Part shown: one piece after another, positions 7,716-17,626 of the stretch
Layout: each line of letters starts with the position of its first letter
Position numbering within the stretch: the stretch's first letter is position 1
Source: RGIG4034 sp045628945
Lineage (GTDB): Bacteria > Bacillota > Clostridia > Lachnospirales > Lachnospiraceae
DNA length: 64,000 bases
Reading direction: 5' to 3'
NCBI GenBank assembly: GCA_045628945.1
Contig: JAZQQG010000041.1
Location: 60,424-124,423, forward strand
The notes under the pieces: generated by a model
Databases searched by the model: none
What the model saw: the letters and a program-made list of their open reading frames with translations, nothing else
Told to the model about the DNA's origin: nothing
Position numbers and translations under genes: made by a program

Positions 7716-9572
7716 ATGGCAGAGGGTAAGGCGCAAAAAAGAAGTCAAATTCTGAATACGGTCATCTGCCTCGTTGTGGTTTTGGTTGAGTTTGGACTGA
7801 TTCTGAAACTCTTCACGGTCTTCTATTCCGGAAACGACGACACCACGATTCTGGCGGTTTTGTCCGGTACCTACAGTGGAACGCCGGATGCCCGTTGCAT
7901 GCAGCTTTTGTATCCGTTGGGGGTATTGTTTAAGTGGCTCTATCTGTGGATTCCGACAATTCCCTGGTACGGAGGCTTCCTGTTTGGCTGTAATGCATTG
8001 TGTGTGTTCCTGTTTGCGGTTCGATTTGCGGCAGTAACCGGCAAATATTGGAAAAAACTCCTGTTTTTGGCGGTAGGGGGGCTGTTAATCTTAACCCTCG
8101 CACTTTACAGCCTTGTATTCTTGCAGTATACGGAGACCAGCGGTTTTCTGATGGCAACGGCGGCCTATTGGTTCTATTCGACGGATGTATCGTTAAAACC
8201 CTCCAAATATCTTCGAAGCAATATCGTGAGTATTGTTTTGATTTTGGTTGCGTTTGCTCTTCGCTCGGAGATGGCCCTGTTTCTGTTTCCGTTTGTTTGT
8301 CTAATCGGTCTTTTCCGTTGGAGCGATGCTGCGAAGGCGGAACGAGCCAAGGAGAAGGTGATTGACGGGAAAAAGAGAAGCATGCTTGCTTGCTTTTTTA
8401 GCGCGGACAACCGTGTAAAATATATGTCCATCATCGTGTCGGTGGTCATTGGTCTGATTGTGCTTATGGTGGTGGATTCCGTTGCGTATTCCCAAGATGG
8501 TTTCGGAAGATTCCGTGAGCTGTTTAATGACCGAACCACCATGTACGACTACATGAGAATTCCTTCCTACGGGGAGGAATCGGAGATGTACGATGCTCTG
8601 GAGATTAGCTCAGAGCAGGTAGAATTGTTTGAACAATACACCTACACGTTGGACCCTGCGATCGATGCGGATGTGTTTGACCGGATGGAAGCAATGCTGG
8701 ATGAAGATGGGAACTATTATCTGTCCGTTACATTGGGAACTGCATTGCGCGATTATGTTTATCGGCTGTTCCATAAGCAGGATGCTCCGTATATTTATTT
8801 CATCTGGATGGGGTACTTCCTGGTAGTAATCAGTGCGTTGATGCGAAGAAAATATGACTATTTCTGGCGTCTCCCGGTTCTGTTCGGACTGAGAAGCGCT
8901 CTGTGGCTCTATCTGATCCTTCGCGGACGAATGCCGGACCGTGTGACGAGACCGCTCTACATTATGGAGTTTGCTATTTTGGTTGCCATGGTATTGGCAG
9001 AGATTCGTGCGTTCCGATCCACGAATAAGATTCCGTATCAACGTTTCTGGCCCACCACTGTCCTGACCGTTATGACGATGTTGTGCTTGGGCGGCGGGTT
9101 GAAGATGGTGGAGCAGGTCAATGCAGACCAGGAGAAGTATTCGAAGCTCTATGAGGACTGGAACGGATTGTTGTCCTACTGTGAAGAGAATCGAATCCAC
9201 TTCTATGTGCTGGATACCTATGCCACGACAGTCTATATGGAACCGGTATTTATTGAAAGAAGTCCGAAGATTGCGAACAGCATCCTGGCCGGCGGATGGA
9301 TGTGCAAGAGCCCCCAGGAGGAAGAGAAGTTTGCGGCATATGGCATTTCGGACATGACCGAAGCGATGGTGCATCGGGATGATGTATTTTTTGTAACCTA
9401 TGCAAATCGTGATTTAACTTGGTTAAAACAGTATTTTGTTTTTCGGGGGTATGAGGTGGAATTAAATCCGGTGGCTACGCTTCCGATTTCCGGCTATTCC
9501 GGCAAAGACACTCCGGAGGCCGCTTATGTGATTTATTCCATTGATTATTATTACTTTAGTAAGCTTAGATGA
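7716..9572 (+). CDS. Polytopic membrane protein, probable GT-C glycosyltransferase
   Basis: A 618-residue protein with about ten membrane segments in the first 470 residues and a soluble tail of about 150 residues. The first extracytoplasmic loop carries GNDDTT, an acidic pair placed as in GT-C enzymes that use polyprenyl-phosphate sugars outside the membrane. I do not recognise a named family. The next gene encodes a GtrB-like enzyme that makes such lipid donors, and the two overlap or nearly touch, which supports a donor-transferase pair. AAGGAG lies 14 bases before the ATG, longer than usual. The function is inference from topology and neighbour. Confidence 0.6.
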   Translation: MAEGKAQKRSQILNTVICLVVVLVEFGLILKLFTVFYSGNDDTTILAVLSGTYSGTPDARCMQLLYPLGVLFKWLYLWIPTIPWYGGFLFGCNALCVFLFAVRFAAVTGKYWKKLLFLAVGGLLILTLALYSLVFLQYTETSGFLMATAAYWFYSTDVSLKPSKYLRSNIVSIVLILVAFALRSEMALFLFPFVCLIGLFRWSDAAKAERAKEKVIDGKKRSMLACFFSADNRVKYMSIIVSVVIGLIVLMVVDSVAYSQDGFGRFRELFNDRTTMYDYMRIPSYGEESEMYDALEISSEQVELFEQYTYTLDPAIDADVFDRMEAMLDEDGNYYLSVTLGTALRDYVYRLFHKQDAPYIYFIWMGYFLVVISALMRRKYDYFWRLPVLFGLRSALWLYLILRGRMPDRVTRPLYIMEFAILVAMVLAEIRAFRSTNKIPYQRFWPTTVLTVMTMLCLGGGLKMVEQVNADQEKYSKLYEDWNGLLSYCEENRIHFYVLDTYATTVYMEPVFIERSPKIANSILAGGWMCKSPQEEEKFAAYGISDMTEAMVHRDDVFFVTYANRDLTWLKQYFVFRGYEVELNPVATLPISGYSGKDTPEAAYVIYSIDYYYFSKLR

Positions 9573-9589
9573 GAGATAAGGAGAAATCG

Positions 9590-10522
9590 GTGAGTAAGGT
9601 AAGCTTTGTGATTCCCTGTTACCGTTCGGAACAGACCTTGGGCGATGTGGTGAACGAGATTCGTACTACGATGGATGCATTGGCCCGTTATGAATACGAG
9701 ATGATTCTGGTGAATGACTGCTCACCCGATGGGACATTAGATACCATCCGCTCCCTTGCAAAAGAGGATGCCAGAGTTACCGGTCTGGATTTGGCCAAGA
9801 ATTTCGGACAGCATGCAGCGCTGATGGCAGGAATGCGCAAGGCAAGCGGTGAGATTATTGTTTGTCTTGACGATGATGGTCAGACTCCCGCCAATGAAGT
9901 GGGCAAACTCTTGGAGGAGTTGGAGGCCGGACGTGACGTGGTCTATGCAAGCTATTCGAATAATGTGACCAGTGGATTCCGCAACCTGGGTACTAAGGTA
10001 AATGATTGGATGACACGTGTTATGTTAGGAAAACCGAAGCGTCTGAAGGTTACAAGCTATTTCGCAGCGAAACGTTTTGTGGTAGACAGCATGCTGGAAT
10101 ATGAGAATTCGTTTCCGTATGTCATCGGTTTGGTGCTTCGTGCCACCAAGAATATCAGTAATGTGGAGGTAACGCATCGGGCAAGGACTGTAGGAAAGAG
10201 CGGCTATTCCCTGAAGAAGCTTTTGGGCCTTTGGTTTAACGGATTTACCGCATTTTCCATTAAACCGCTTCGAATTGCGACCTTCATTGGTGTATTTAGT
10301 GCCATTAGCGGGTTCGTATTTGGAATTGTTACGATTATTCGCAAATTACTGGGATATATCACTGAGCTGGGTTACAGCTCCTTAATGGCGGTGCTCTTAT
10401 TTGTGGGCGGTATGATTATGATTATGTTAGGACTGATCGGCGAGTACATCGGTCGAATTTATATCAGTATGAACCGTTCTCCGCAGTATCTGGTGCGTGA
10501 AGAAATTCGGAAAGAGGATTAG
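9590..10522 (+). CDS. GtrB-like polyprenyl-phosphate glycosyltransferase
   Basis: A 310-residue GT2 enzyme with two C-terminal membrane segments, the plan of GtrB/DPM1-type synthases that join a nucleotide sugar to undecaprenyl phosphate. It has VSFVIPCYRS, VNDCSPDGT, the LDDDGQTP metal-binding stretch, KNFGQHAALMAG, and near the end GLIGEYIGRIY. The GTG at 9590 is preferred: AAGGAG (9578-9583) stands 6 bases before it, while the ATG at 9569 overlaps the previous gene and has no site. A paralogue of almost the same length is at 28176. It is probably partnered with the membrane protein just upstream. Confidence 0.85.
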   Translation: MSKVSFVIPCYRSEQTLGDVVNEIRTTMDALARYEYEMILVNDCSPDGTLDTIRSLAKEDARVTGLDLAKNFGQHAALMAGMRKASGEIIVCLDDDGQTPANEVGKLLEELEAGRDVVYASYSNNVTSGFRNLGTKVNDWMTRVMLGKPKRLKVTSYFAAKRFVVDSMLEYENSFPYVIGLVLRATKNISNVEVTHRARTVGKSGYSLKKLLGLWFNGFTAFSIKPLRIATFIGVFSAISGFVFGIVTIIRKLLGYITELGYSSLMAVLLFVGGMIMIMLGLIGEYIGRIYISMNRSPQYLVREEIRKED

Positions 10523-10525
10523 TTT

Positions 10526-13500
10526 TTGAAAAAAAGAATCACGATTAAATTATTTCATATTGTTGCGATTCTTCTGGTTTTGTGTGGAATTCTTGGCACG
10601 GTGGTTTTGTATCGTCACCTGGACCACATTTCTTACCGTGAGATTTCTTCCCCCACGGGAGACGGAATGCAGACCACGGAATTCATCGAGATGGAGAATG
10701 AAGTATGCCAGGTCATTATTCCGCAGAAGAAACATCTGGATTCCGTCAGTGTCAGACTCTGTGACGACGGAATTGAATATGTGCCCGGAGAAGTACTGAC
10801 GGCGAGCATTACGGACGCAGAGGATATTCTCTTGGCGGAAAGCGATGCCCAGTTAATCCATGCGCAAGAAGACGGAACCCTCGTATTCCGTTTTGATGTG
10901 GATGTGATTCCCGGGGCGTCCTATTATCTGGCTTTTCATACGCGCAATCTGGCAAGTCCGGCACCGAGCCTGTTGGTTTATGACAGTAGTGTCACAGATT
11001 GTGCACAGAACGGTTTGTACACCTTTGACGGGGAACTACGCGGCGATACGAAACTTGTATGCAAGGTGGTCTACGCTATCCCCCTGTCGCGAATTGTAAA
11101 TATTGTTCTTTTCTGGATTGGGTGGGGAATCTGTTTTTCCCTACTGTTCCTTGCAGGAAGATTCTTGGCAAAAAAGAACAGAAATAAGATTCTGTTCTCT
11201 TTTGCATTGAAAATTCCCCGGTGGGAGAATTCGGATCAGACAACGATTTCGGTATTGGGATTGCTTCGCGTGGTTGTATTTATGGCGGCAGCAATCTTCG
11301 GACTTCTGATGCTTGGTGGAAGCATTCGACCTGTACATACGAACGCGGTTGATGCATCCAATGTTAGCGGTGTTACTGCTCCTATTGAAAATGCCCCGAG
11401 CATTATTCAGTCGTTTCGGGCAGATGGAGATATTCTTGAACGCGTGATTGTGCGACTGGATCGCTCCAAGATGGATTCGGAAGAGGCAGATAGTATTTGG
11501 AGGTCGATCGCGGTTGTTTTAATGGATGATCATGGGCATATGCTGAATTCGGTTAAGCGATCTTTAGCCTATGCGTCGGAACAGGATACCATTTCCTATC
11601 CTTTTCACAATGACTTGGTTCGTGGAGAGACCTATCGGCTGGTGTTTTTGATGACACCGGGAGGGGCAGAGGGCCCTGCATTAAAGGTTGAGGAAGCTAC
11701 GGGCACTACTAACGGTTATCTGACCCTTACTGTCCGAGAGCAAGAAATGGTGGGCCTTCAGATTGCTTCCGATATTACTTATCGCAATCGGATTCCACTC
11801 TTTATGCGGTTTTTGTTTGCTCTTCTTTCTGTTGCGTGTGGTGCAATCGTGTGTTTCCTCCTTCGGTTTATGCCGAAGCGATTGGGGGAAAAGAGAATCA
11901 ACGGCGCCAAGCTGCTCCGAGTGATGTGCGTTGGTGTGGCTGCAATCGGAATGGGGATTTTATTCTGGTATACCTTTGTTTTACGTGCGTTTGGTGGAGC
12001 TCCGGAGGACTATGCGGTTTATGGAATCGGACTTACGAGTGTTGCGGTCTACCTCCTTATGGGAATCCTTTTCTCGAACATGCCGAATCCCTTTGCTTTT
12101 TTCCATATGCAGAGAGAAGCAAGAGTATATTCTGTGAAACGTATCATCCGTACGGTGGCCCTTACGTATGCAATCTGCCAATATTGTACGTACTCCTCTC
12201 TTGGAATTACTTATTATCACGAGATTTGTATGGCGCGTTTCTGCCTCGGATTTGGTATTTTCCTGTTGACGTTTTTAACCCGCGAGGAGTGGATGCGAAA
12301 AATTAATCGTGTCTATGTGCCGATTCATTTGTGCCTATTTATTGGATTGGCGTACATGAAACCGGTAGAAAATAGGATGTTAACCTTATATCTTACTGCT
12401 GTAGTATGGAGCCTGTGTTGGGCAATCGTGTTGATTCAGGGAATTTGGTCTTTGGTAGTGCGAACCAGACGCATTCGTATTTCGATTCCGTATGCGATTG
12501 TTTTTGCGGTATTGGCAGTCATGATGATTGTTTTGCGAGGAAAGTCGGATTGGCAGATTCTTTTTTCCATCGAGGCACTGCTACTCTTTTTGATGGTGAG
12601 CAATTCAGAATACAAGGAAGATTACTTACGGGATGTAGCCAACGGTATGATTCTTACTTTCTTATGGTTCCTTGTGATGACGTTGTTACATCGCCCGTTT
12701 AACCGTGGATATCGAAGACATCCGGGATTTATGGTTAGTGAGGCTGCGGCAGGGTTGTTTTTACTTGCCTGCTTTGCTGCAATCCTGTCGCGAACCTGGG
12801 ATGAATATCGAAAAGATTCGCATTTCCGGCATATGTGGTTTTACTATCTGCTTCTGGCATTGAGCGGGGCCTTTGCCGTGTTAACCCTTGGACGTACCAC
12901 AATGGTAGCGATGATTGCGGTGTTGGTGATTGTCTTGATCGTGGCATTGCTTCATCGTAAAGTGCGCAAACTCTATGTGTTACGGTTTGGAATGATTGTG
13001 GTATGTTCGGTATTGTTGTCACTTCCTGGTCTATACTCCTTACTTCGCATGGTTCCGGCGTTAACCAATAAGCCGTATTACTATTTGACGGAATATTGGG
13101 ATGAGCCTCTAATCGTTCATCTGATTCAGGAGGATGCACCGTTAGATTATACGGAATATGTAACGTTGGAACGAGAGTTAAGTGAAGTATTCAGTCGAGT
13201 GGATCAGACCTTTTCTAACCAAACGAATACAGAACAAAGCTCCGAAGAAATGCAGGAAGAGCAGTCGCCATCCTTTGATAGTAGCAATGGCCGCATTGAC
13301 ATATGGAAAGCCTATTTGGCAAGCATGAACTGGTTTGGTCACGACACCATGGTGTTGGAAACAGAAGACAATTATTACTTCCATGCCCATAATATTATTT
13401 TACAGCAGATTTATGATTATGGTTGGCCGGTCGGATTGCTGTTTGTGGTATGGGGCATATGGATGTTCTTGCGTTCCGTACGATTGTATTTAAGGTCGGA

Positions 13501-13657
13501 ATGTGATGCCGTCGGAACTTCCTTCCCGTTGGTTTCTGTAGTTGCTTTGGCGATAGCAGGAATGTTCGAACTTGTTTTTTCGGGAATTATGACATTAACC
13601 GTTCTTGTGCTGTTGATTCAGCCGATTATTCTATTGCAAGAAAAGAAGGATAGGTAA
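10526..13657 (+). CDS. Large polymerase/ligase-like membrane protein with two outer domains
   Basis: A 1043-residue protein read from a TTG start with AGAGG 8 bases upstream. The N-terminal 440 residues look like a duplication: a membrane segment (9-29), a beta-rich domain of about 150 residues, membrane segments near 189-211 and 246-268, then a second beta-rich domain of similar size and a membrane segment near 422-447. The rest is polytopic and ends like an O-antigen ligase/polymerase: LTLGRTTMVAM, then a long outer loop with GRIDIWKAYL and the histidine of HNIILQQIYDYGW. Such proteins polymerise or transfer lipid-linked glycans on the outer face. Whether it is a Wzy polymerase or a ligase cannot be told. 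Confidence 0.7.
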   Translation: MKKRITIKLFHIVAILLVLCGILGTVVLYRHLDHISYREISSPTGDGMQTTEFIEMENEVCQVIIPQKKHLDSVSVRLCDDGIEYVPGEVLTASITDAEDILLAESDAQLIHAQEDGTLVFRFDVDVIPGASYYLAFHTRNLASPAPSLLVYDSSVTDCAQNGLYTFDGELRGDTKLVCKVVYAIPLSRIVNIVLFWIGWGICFSLLFLAGRFLAKKNRNKILFSFALKIPRWENSDQTTISVLGLLRVVVFMAAAIFGLLMLGGSIRPVHTNAVDASNVSGVTAPIENAPSIIQSFRADGDILERVIVRLDRSKMDSEEADSIWRSIAVVLMDDHGHMLNSVKRSLAYASEQDTISYPFHNDLVRGETYRLVFLMTPGGAEGPALKVEEATGTTNGYLTLTVREQEMVGLQIASDITYRNRIPLFMRFLFALLSVACGAIVCFLLRFMPKRLGEKRINGAKLLRVMCVGVAAIGMGILFWYTFVLRAFGGAPEDYAVYGIGLTSVAVYLLMGILFSNMPNPFAFFHMQREARVYSVKRIIRTVALTYAICQYCTYSSLGITYYHEICMARFCLGFGIFLLTFLTREEWMRKINRVYVPIHLCLFIGLAYMKPVENRMLTLYLTAVVWSLCWAIVLIQGIWSLVVRTRRIRISIPYAIVFAVLAVMMIVLRGKSDWQILFSIEALLLFLMVSNSEYKEDYLRDVANGMILTFLWFLVMTLLHRPFNRGYRRHPGFMVSEAAAGLFLLACFAAILSRTWDEYRKDSHFRHMWFYYLLLALSGAFAVLTLGRTTMVAMIAVLVIVLIVALLHRKVRKLYVLRFGMIVVCSVLLSLPGLYSLLRMVPALTNKPYYYLTEYWDEPLIVHLIQEDAPLDYTEYVTLERELSEVFSRVDQTFSNQTNTEQSSEEMQEEQSPSFDSSNGRIDIWKAYLASMNWFGHDTMVLETEDNYYFHAHNIILQQIYDYGWPVGLLFVVWGIWMFLRSVRLYLRSECDAVGTSFPLVSVVALAIAGMFELVFSGIMTLTVLVLLIQPIILLQEKKDR

Positions 13658-13663
13658 AATAGT

Positions 13664-15517
13664 TTGAGCAATGTACGTACAAAGCTATTTGTAAGAAGAT
13701 TTTTCTTAATAGCATATGATGTTTTTGCAATCGCTGTAGCAAGTTATTTGCCACTATTGGTGCGTTTTGAATTGAACCCTAGTCAGATTGACCCGGTATT
13801 TTTGAAAACGTATCTGTGGTGTCTGCCGATTATGATTCCGATTACGATTGTGCTGTTTTACATTTTCCGCCTGTACCACAGTCTGTGGGCCTATGCGGGC
13901 GTGACCGAGATGCAGAACATTGTCATTGCGAGTGTTGTGAGCAGCGCGATTCAGGCAGTACTCATGATTGCATCGAATCATCTGATTCCGAGAAGTTATT
14001 ATTTCCTCTATCCGATGTTCCTTGGGGTTCTAGTGATTTTCTGCCGATTCTCGTATCGCTTCCTGCGGGATACGAAGCATAAGATGCATAATCAGAAGAA
14101 TTCCACAAAGGTGATGATTGTCGGTGCGGGAGATGCCGGTAATGTTATTATTAAGGAGATCCTGAACAGTTACTTCAGCACGATGACCATCTGCTGTGTT
14201 GTGGATGACGATCCGCAGAAAAAAGGACATTTTGTTCAGGGTATTCGTGTGGTTGGCGGAAGGGAAGAGATTCCTCGCTTGGCAAAAGAATATGACATTG
14301 ATGAGATTATTATCGCGATTCCTTCTGCGTCCCGCAGTACGATTCGTGAGCTGGTAACCTTGTGTCAGGAGACCAACTGTAAGTTACGAACCCTTCCCGG
14401 AATGTACCAGCTGGTGAACGGTGAGGTGAATGTCAGCAAGCTTCGTGATGTGAATGTGGAAGACTTATTGGGACGAGAACCCATTAAGGTAGATTTGGAT
14501 TCGATTCTGGGGTATGTTCGGGAACAGGTGGTATTGGTAACCGGAGGCGGTGGTTCCATCGGAAGCGAGCTTTGTCGACAGATTGCCATGCATCGGCCGA
14601 AACAGCTGATTATTGTGGATATTTATGAGAATAATGCGTATGAGATTCAACAGGAACTGAAGCAGACCCATCCGGACCTGGATCTGGTGGTGTTGATTGC
14701 GTCGGTTCGAAATACGCTTCGAATGAATACCATCTTTGCAACCTACAAGCCGGATATCGTATATCATGCGGCGGCGCATAAGCATGTTCCGCTGATGGAG
14801 ACCAGTCCGAATGAGGCAATTAAGAATAATGTTCTCGGAACCTGGAAGACGGCGCAGGCTGCGGCATATTCCGGAGTGAAGAAGTTTGTGATGATCTCCA
14901 CGGATAAGGCGGTGAACCCCACCAATATTATGGGTGCCAGCAAACGAATCTGTGAGATGATTATTCAGACCTTTAATCGCCATTATGACACGGAGTTTGT
15001 ATGTGTTCGTTTTGGCAATGTATTGGGAAGCAACGGTAGCGTGATTCCTCTTTTTAAGAAGCAGATTGAACTGGGAGGTCCCGTAACGGTGACCCACCCG
15101 GATATCATCCGATACTTCATGACCATTCCGGAGGCGGTATCTTTGGTACTCCAGGCCGGTGCCTATGCGAAGGGTGGAGAAATCTTTGTTTTGGACATGG
15201 GAGCACCTGTGAAGATTTTAGATTTGGCCAAGAACCTGATTCGTTTGTCCGGTTATAAGGTGGACGAGGATATTAAGATTTCCTTTACCGGTCTTCGTCC
15301 CGGAGAGAAGCTTTATGAAGAGCTTTTGATGAACGAAGAAGGAATGCAGGATACGGAAAACAAGCTGATTCACATCGGGAAACCGATTGTATTTGACGAG
15401 CGGGAATTCTTCAAGGATTTGGAGGCTCTGAAGGAAGCAACGAAACAGGAAGATTCTGCAGAGGAGATTCGCGACCTGGTGAAGAAAATTGTTCCGACGT
15501 ATCAGCCGAAGGAGTAG
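13664..15517 (+). CDS. Membrane-bound nucleotide-sugar 4,6-dehydratase, CapD/PglF-like
   Basis: A 617-residue protein with four N-terminal membrane segments, a first Rossmann-like domain with VGAGDAGNVI near residue 150, and a second catalytic short-chain dehydrogenase domain with TGGGGSIGSE near 290. The active-site region STDKAVNPTNIMGASK uses methionine where many relatives have the catalytic tyrosine, as is normal for the CapD/WbpM/PglF class. These enzymes make UDP-2-acetamido-2,6-dideoxy-alpha-D-xylo-hexos-4-ulose from UDP-GlcNAc, the precursor of QuiNAc, bacillosamine or FucNAc. Translation appears to begin at TTG (13664), 6 bases after the previous stop. It differs from the soluble PseB-like enzyme at 4329, so two distinct UDP-GlcNAc dehydratases are encoded. 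Confidence 0.85.
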   Translation: MSNVRTKLFVRRFFLIAYDVFAIAVASYLPLLVRFELNPSQIDPVFLKTYLWCLPIMIPITIVLFYIFRLYHSLWAYAGVTEMQNIVIASVVSSAIQAVLMIASNHLIPRSYYFLYPMFLGVLVIFCRFSYRFLRDTKHKMHNQKNSTKVMIVGAGDAGNVIIKEILNSYFSTMTICCVVDDDPQKKGHFVQGIRVVGGREEIPRLAKEYDIDEIIIAIPSASRSTIRELVTLCQETNCKLRTLPGMYQLVNGEVNVSKLRDVNVEDLLGREPIKVDLDSILGYVREQVVLVTGGGGSIGSELCRQIAMHRPKQLIIVDIYENNAYEIQQELKQTHPDLDLVVLIASVRNTLRMNTIFATYKPDIVYHAAAHKHVPLMETSPNEAIKNNVLGTWKTAQAAAYSGVKKFVMISTDKAVNPTNIMGASKRICEMIIQTFNRHYDTEFVCVRFGNVLGSNGSVIPLFKKQIELGGPVTVTHPDIIRYFMTIPEAVSLVLQAGAYAKGGEIFVLDMGAPVKILDLAKNLIRLSGYKVDEDIKISFTGLRPGEKLYEELLMNEEGMQDTENKLIHIGKPIVFDEREFFKDLEALKEATKQEDSAEEIRDLVKKIVPTYQPKE

Positions 15518-15559
15518 GATGGTCATTGTATCGTCGAGGGAAAGGAGACATGATTTGAT

Positions 15560-16663
15560 ATGAAAATTATGTTTCATCTGAATTGTCTGGAAATCGGTGG
15601 GGCTGAGCGGGTTGTATCCACATTAAGCAATGCACTGGCCGAATTCGGAGAAGAGATTGTTATTGCGACGGAATGGGTCGGCGAGGTTGAATACGAGTTA
15701 TCGCCTAAAGTGAAGCGAATTGTTGTGGGCCTTACGAAAGAAGAGTTGCGGGCTGGACGCTTGTTGAGAATCCGTAACCGCATTCGACATTTAAGAAGGG
15801 CTGTTAAAGAGGAAAAACCGGATGTTGTTATCGCCTTCGCGCAGCTGGCAATCTATCGAGCTCTGGCCGCAACCAAAAGAACAGGGACCCCTGTGATTGC
15901 TGCGGTTCGCACCGATCCCATAGGACATTATGATTCGTTTGCAGATAAGATACTGATTCCTCTGCTGTACCGTCATGCTGCCGGTTTTGTGTTTCAAACA
16001 ACAGACCAACGTGATTTTTTTGGCAAGAGGGTTCGTGACAAGTCTACGATTATTCTCAATCCGGTGAATGATCGATTTGTGAATGGGAGACAGGCTGCTC
16101 TCAAAGAAAAGAGTATCGTTCATTCCGGTCGTTTGGTAGATTTCAAACATCAAAAGTTTTTGATTGAGGCTTTTTTGGAGTTTCATAAAACGCATCCGGA
16201 TTATTGTTTGAAAATCTATGGTCCGGATTCGGGAGATGGAACAAAGGAGCAATTGGAGGAGTTGATTGACCAAACTCATTCAAAAGATTATGTTTTTTTG
16301 ATGGGAAATTGTGAGAACCTAGACGAGGAATTGTCCAAGGGTACCGTGTTTGCTTTCTCTTCTTGCTATGAGGGGCTCCCGAATGCGTTGATCGAAGCAA
16401 TGGTTCTTGGATTACCTGTTGTTGCAACGGATTGTCCTTGCGGAGGTCCGAAAACGCTGATTCGAAGTGGTGAGAATGGAATCTTGGTTCCGGTTGATCA
16501 TCAGAAAGAATATGTGGAGGCGCTATCCTATCTTGTGGAGAATCCGGATGCAGCCGAGAAATTGGGCAAGGAAGCGAGTAAACTTCTCTCACTGGTTGAA
16601 AAAAGTGCAATTGTGCAGCAATGGAGAGATTATGCGACCGGTATTGCTGCGGCGAGAAGATAG
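15560..16663 (+). CDS. Glycosyltransferase family 4
   Basis: A 367-residue GT-B enzyme, probably a retaining transferase acting on a lipid-linked acceptor at the inner face. The acceptor-side LEIGGAERVV lies at residues 10-19, SGRLVDFKHQ opens the C-terminal domain, and the E-x7-E pair is in EGLPNALIEAM near residue 271 followed by GGPKTLI. AAGGAG is 12 bases before the ATG. A close paralogue is at 20723-21835; the two flank the formyltransferase, NodB-like and tviB/tviC genes. Sugar specificity is unknown. Confidence 0.85.
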   Translation: MKIMFHLNCLEIGGAERVVSTLSNALAEFGEEIVIATEWVGEVEYELSPKVKRIVVGLTKEELRAGRLLRIRNRIRHLRRAVKEEKPDVVIAFAQLAIYRALAATKRTGTPVIAAVRTDPIGHYDSFADKILIPLLYRHAAGFVFQTTDQRDFFGKRVRDKSTIILNPVNDRFVNGRQAALKEKSIVHSGRLVDFKHQKFLIEAFLEFHKTHPDYCLKIYGPDSGDGTKEQLEELIDQTHSKDYVFLMGNCENLDEELSKGTVFAFSSCYEGLPNALIEAMVLGLPVVATDCPCGGPKTLIRSGENGILVPVDHQKEYVEALSYLVENPDAAEKLGKEASKLLSLVEKSAIVQQWRDYATGIAAARR

Positions 16664-16692
16664 GGGAGGTCTTGTTTTGGAGGAAACTGGGA

Positions 16693-17616
16693 ATGAACTA
16701 TCCTGTAGTGATATTTGGAGTTAAAGATTCAACGAAGGCTATTATCCAATATATTGAGGAAGAACTTATTCACATCGATTTGATTGTCACGATTTCATCG
16801 GACGTGACGAATCGAAATCATGTTGCCGGATATACGAGTTTGGAAGACATTGCCCAAAAGTATGGTATTCAGCTGTTTCAAGTCGAACGTTATGAGATGG
16901 ATGACGATAAGACAAAACAGTTTTTTGCGGAAAACGACTTTGATCTCGGGATGTCCATGGGCTGGCAACGATTGATTCCGGAATCGGTGCTGGAGCGATT
17001 TCATCATGGTGTATTTGGATTCCATGGCAACTGCGGGTATCTCCCCTTCGGAAGAGGAAGATCTCCGTTGAACTGGTCCATGATATTGGGAGATACCAGA
17101 TTCAACTTGAATCTGTTCCGATACGATCGTCTGCCGGATAGCCCGAATGTATTTGCTACGGAAATGTTCTCGATTAATGAGCATGATGATATTCGAACCG
17201 CTCAGTACAAGAATCTGATCTGCTCGAAACGATTACTGAAGAAACTTGTGGAAGCATATCAGAAAGATGCAATTGAAATCCGTCATGACTCGAGAGATTT
17301 CAGTTCCTGGTATAACAAGAGGACAGCAGAAGACGGTAAGATTGATTTTAAGGATAGAACCCGGAATATTTATAATCTGATTCGTGGAGTCGCGTATCCG
17401 TTTCCCGGTGCATTTTCTTATGTGAATCAGGAACATAAAATAATCATTTGGGAAGCGCAACCTTTCGATGAGATGATTGATTTCTCGCGATATGCACCGG
17501 GGGAGATTGTTGAGATTTTTGACGGAAAGCTAATCGTACGTACAGTAGATGGATCGCTTTTGATTAACCGATATGAATGTGACGCCATAATTAAGTGTCA
17601 TGATATTCTGGCGTAA
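16693..17616 (+). CDS. Sugar N-formyltransferase-like protein
   Basis: A 307-residue member of the methionyl-tRNA formyltransferase superfamily. The core catalytic stretch is visible as FHGNCGYLPFGRGRSPLNW (about residues 109-128), containing the Asn and His positions used with N10-formyltetrahydrofolate, and a C-terminal beta domain is present as in ArnA, WlaRD and related sugar formyltransferases. Start at 16693 is chosen because TGGAGG lies 9 bases upstream; a longer frame from 16621 overlaps the previous gene. In this locus the natural substrates would be the dTDP-4-amino or dTDP-3-amino sugars made by the WecE-like or FdtB-like enzymes. The usual Asp of the family was not pinned down, so activity is inferred. 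Confidence 0.7.
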   Translation: MNYPVVIFGVKDSTKAIIQYIEEELIHIDLIVTISSDVTNRNHVAGYTSLEDIAQKYGIQLFQVERYEMDDDKTKQFFAENDFDLGMSMGWQRLIPESVLERFHHGVFGFHGNCGYLPFGRGRSPLNWSMILGDTRFNLNLFRYDRLPDSPNVFATEMFSINEHDDIRTAQYKNLICSKRLLKKLVEAYQKDAIEIRHDSRDFSSWYNKRTAEDGKIDFKDRTRNIYNLIRGVAYPFPGAFSYVNQEHKIIIWEAQPFDEMIDFSRYAPGEIVEIFDGKLIVRTVDGSLLINRYECDAIIKCHDILA

Positions 17617-17626
17617 GGAGGAGAAA

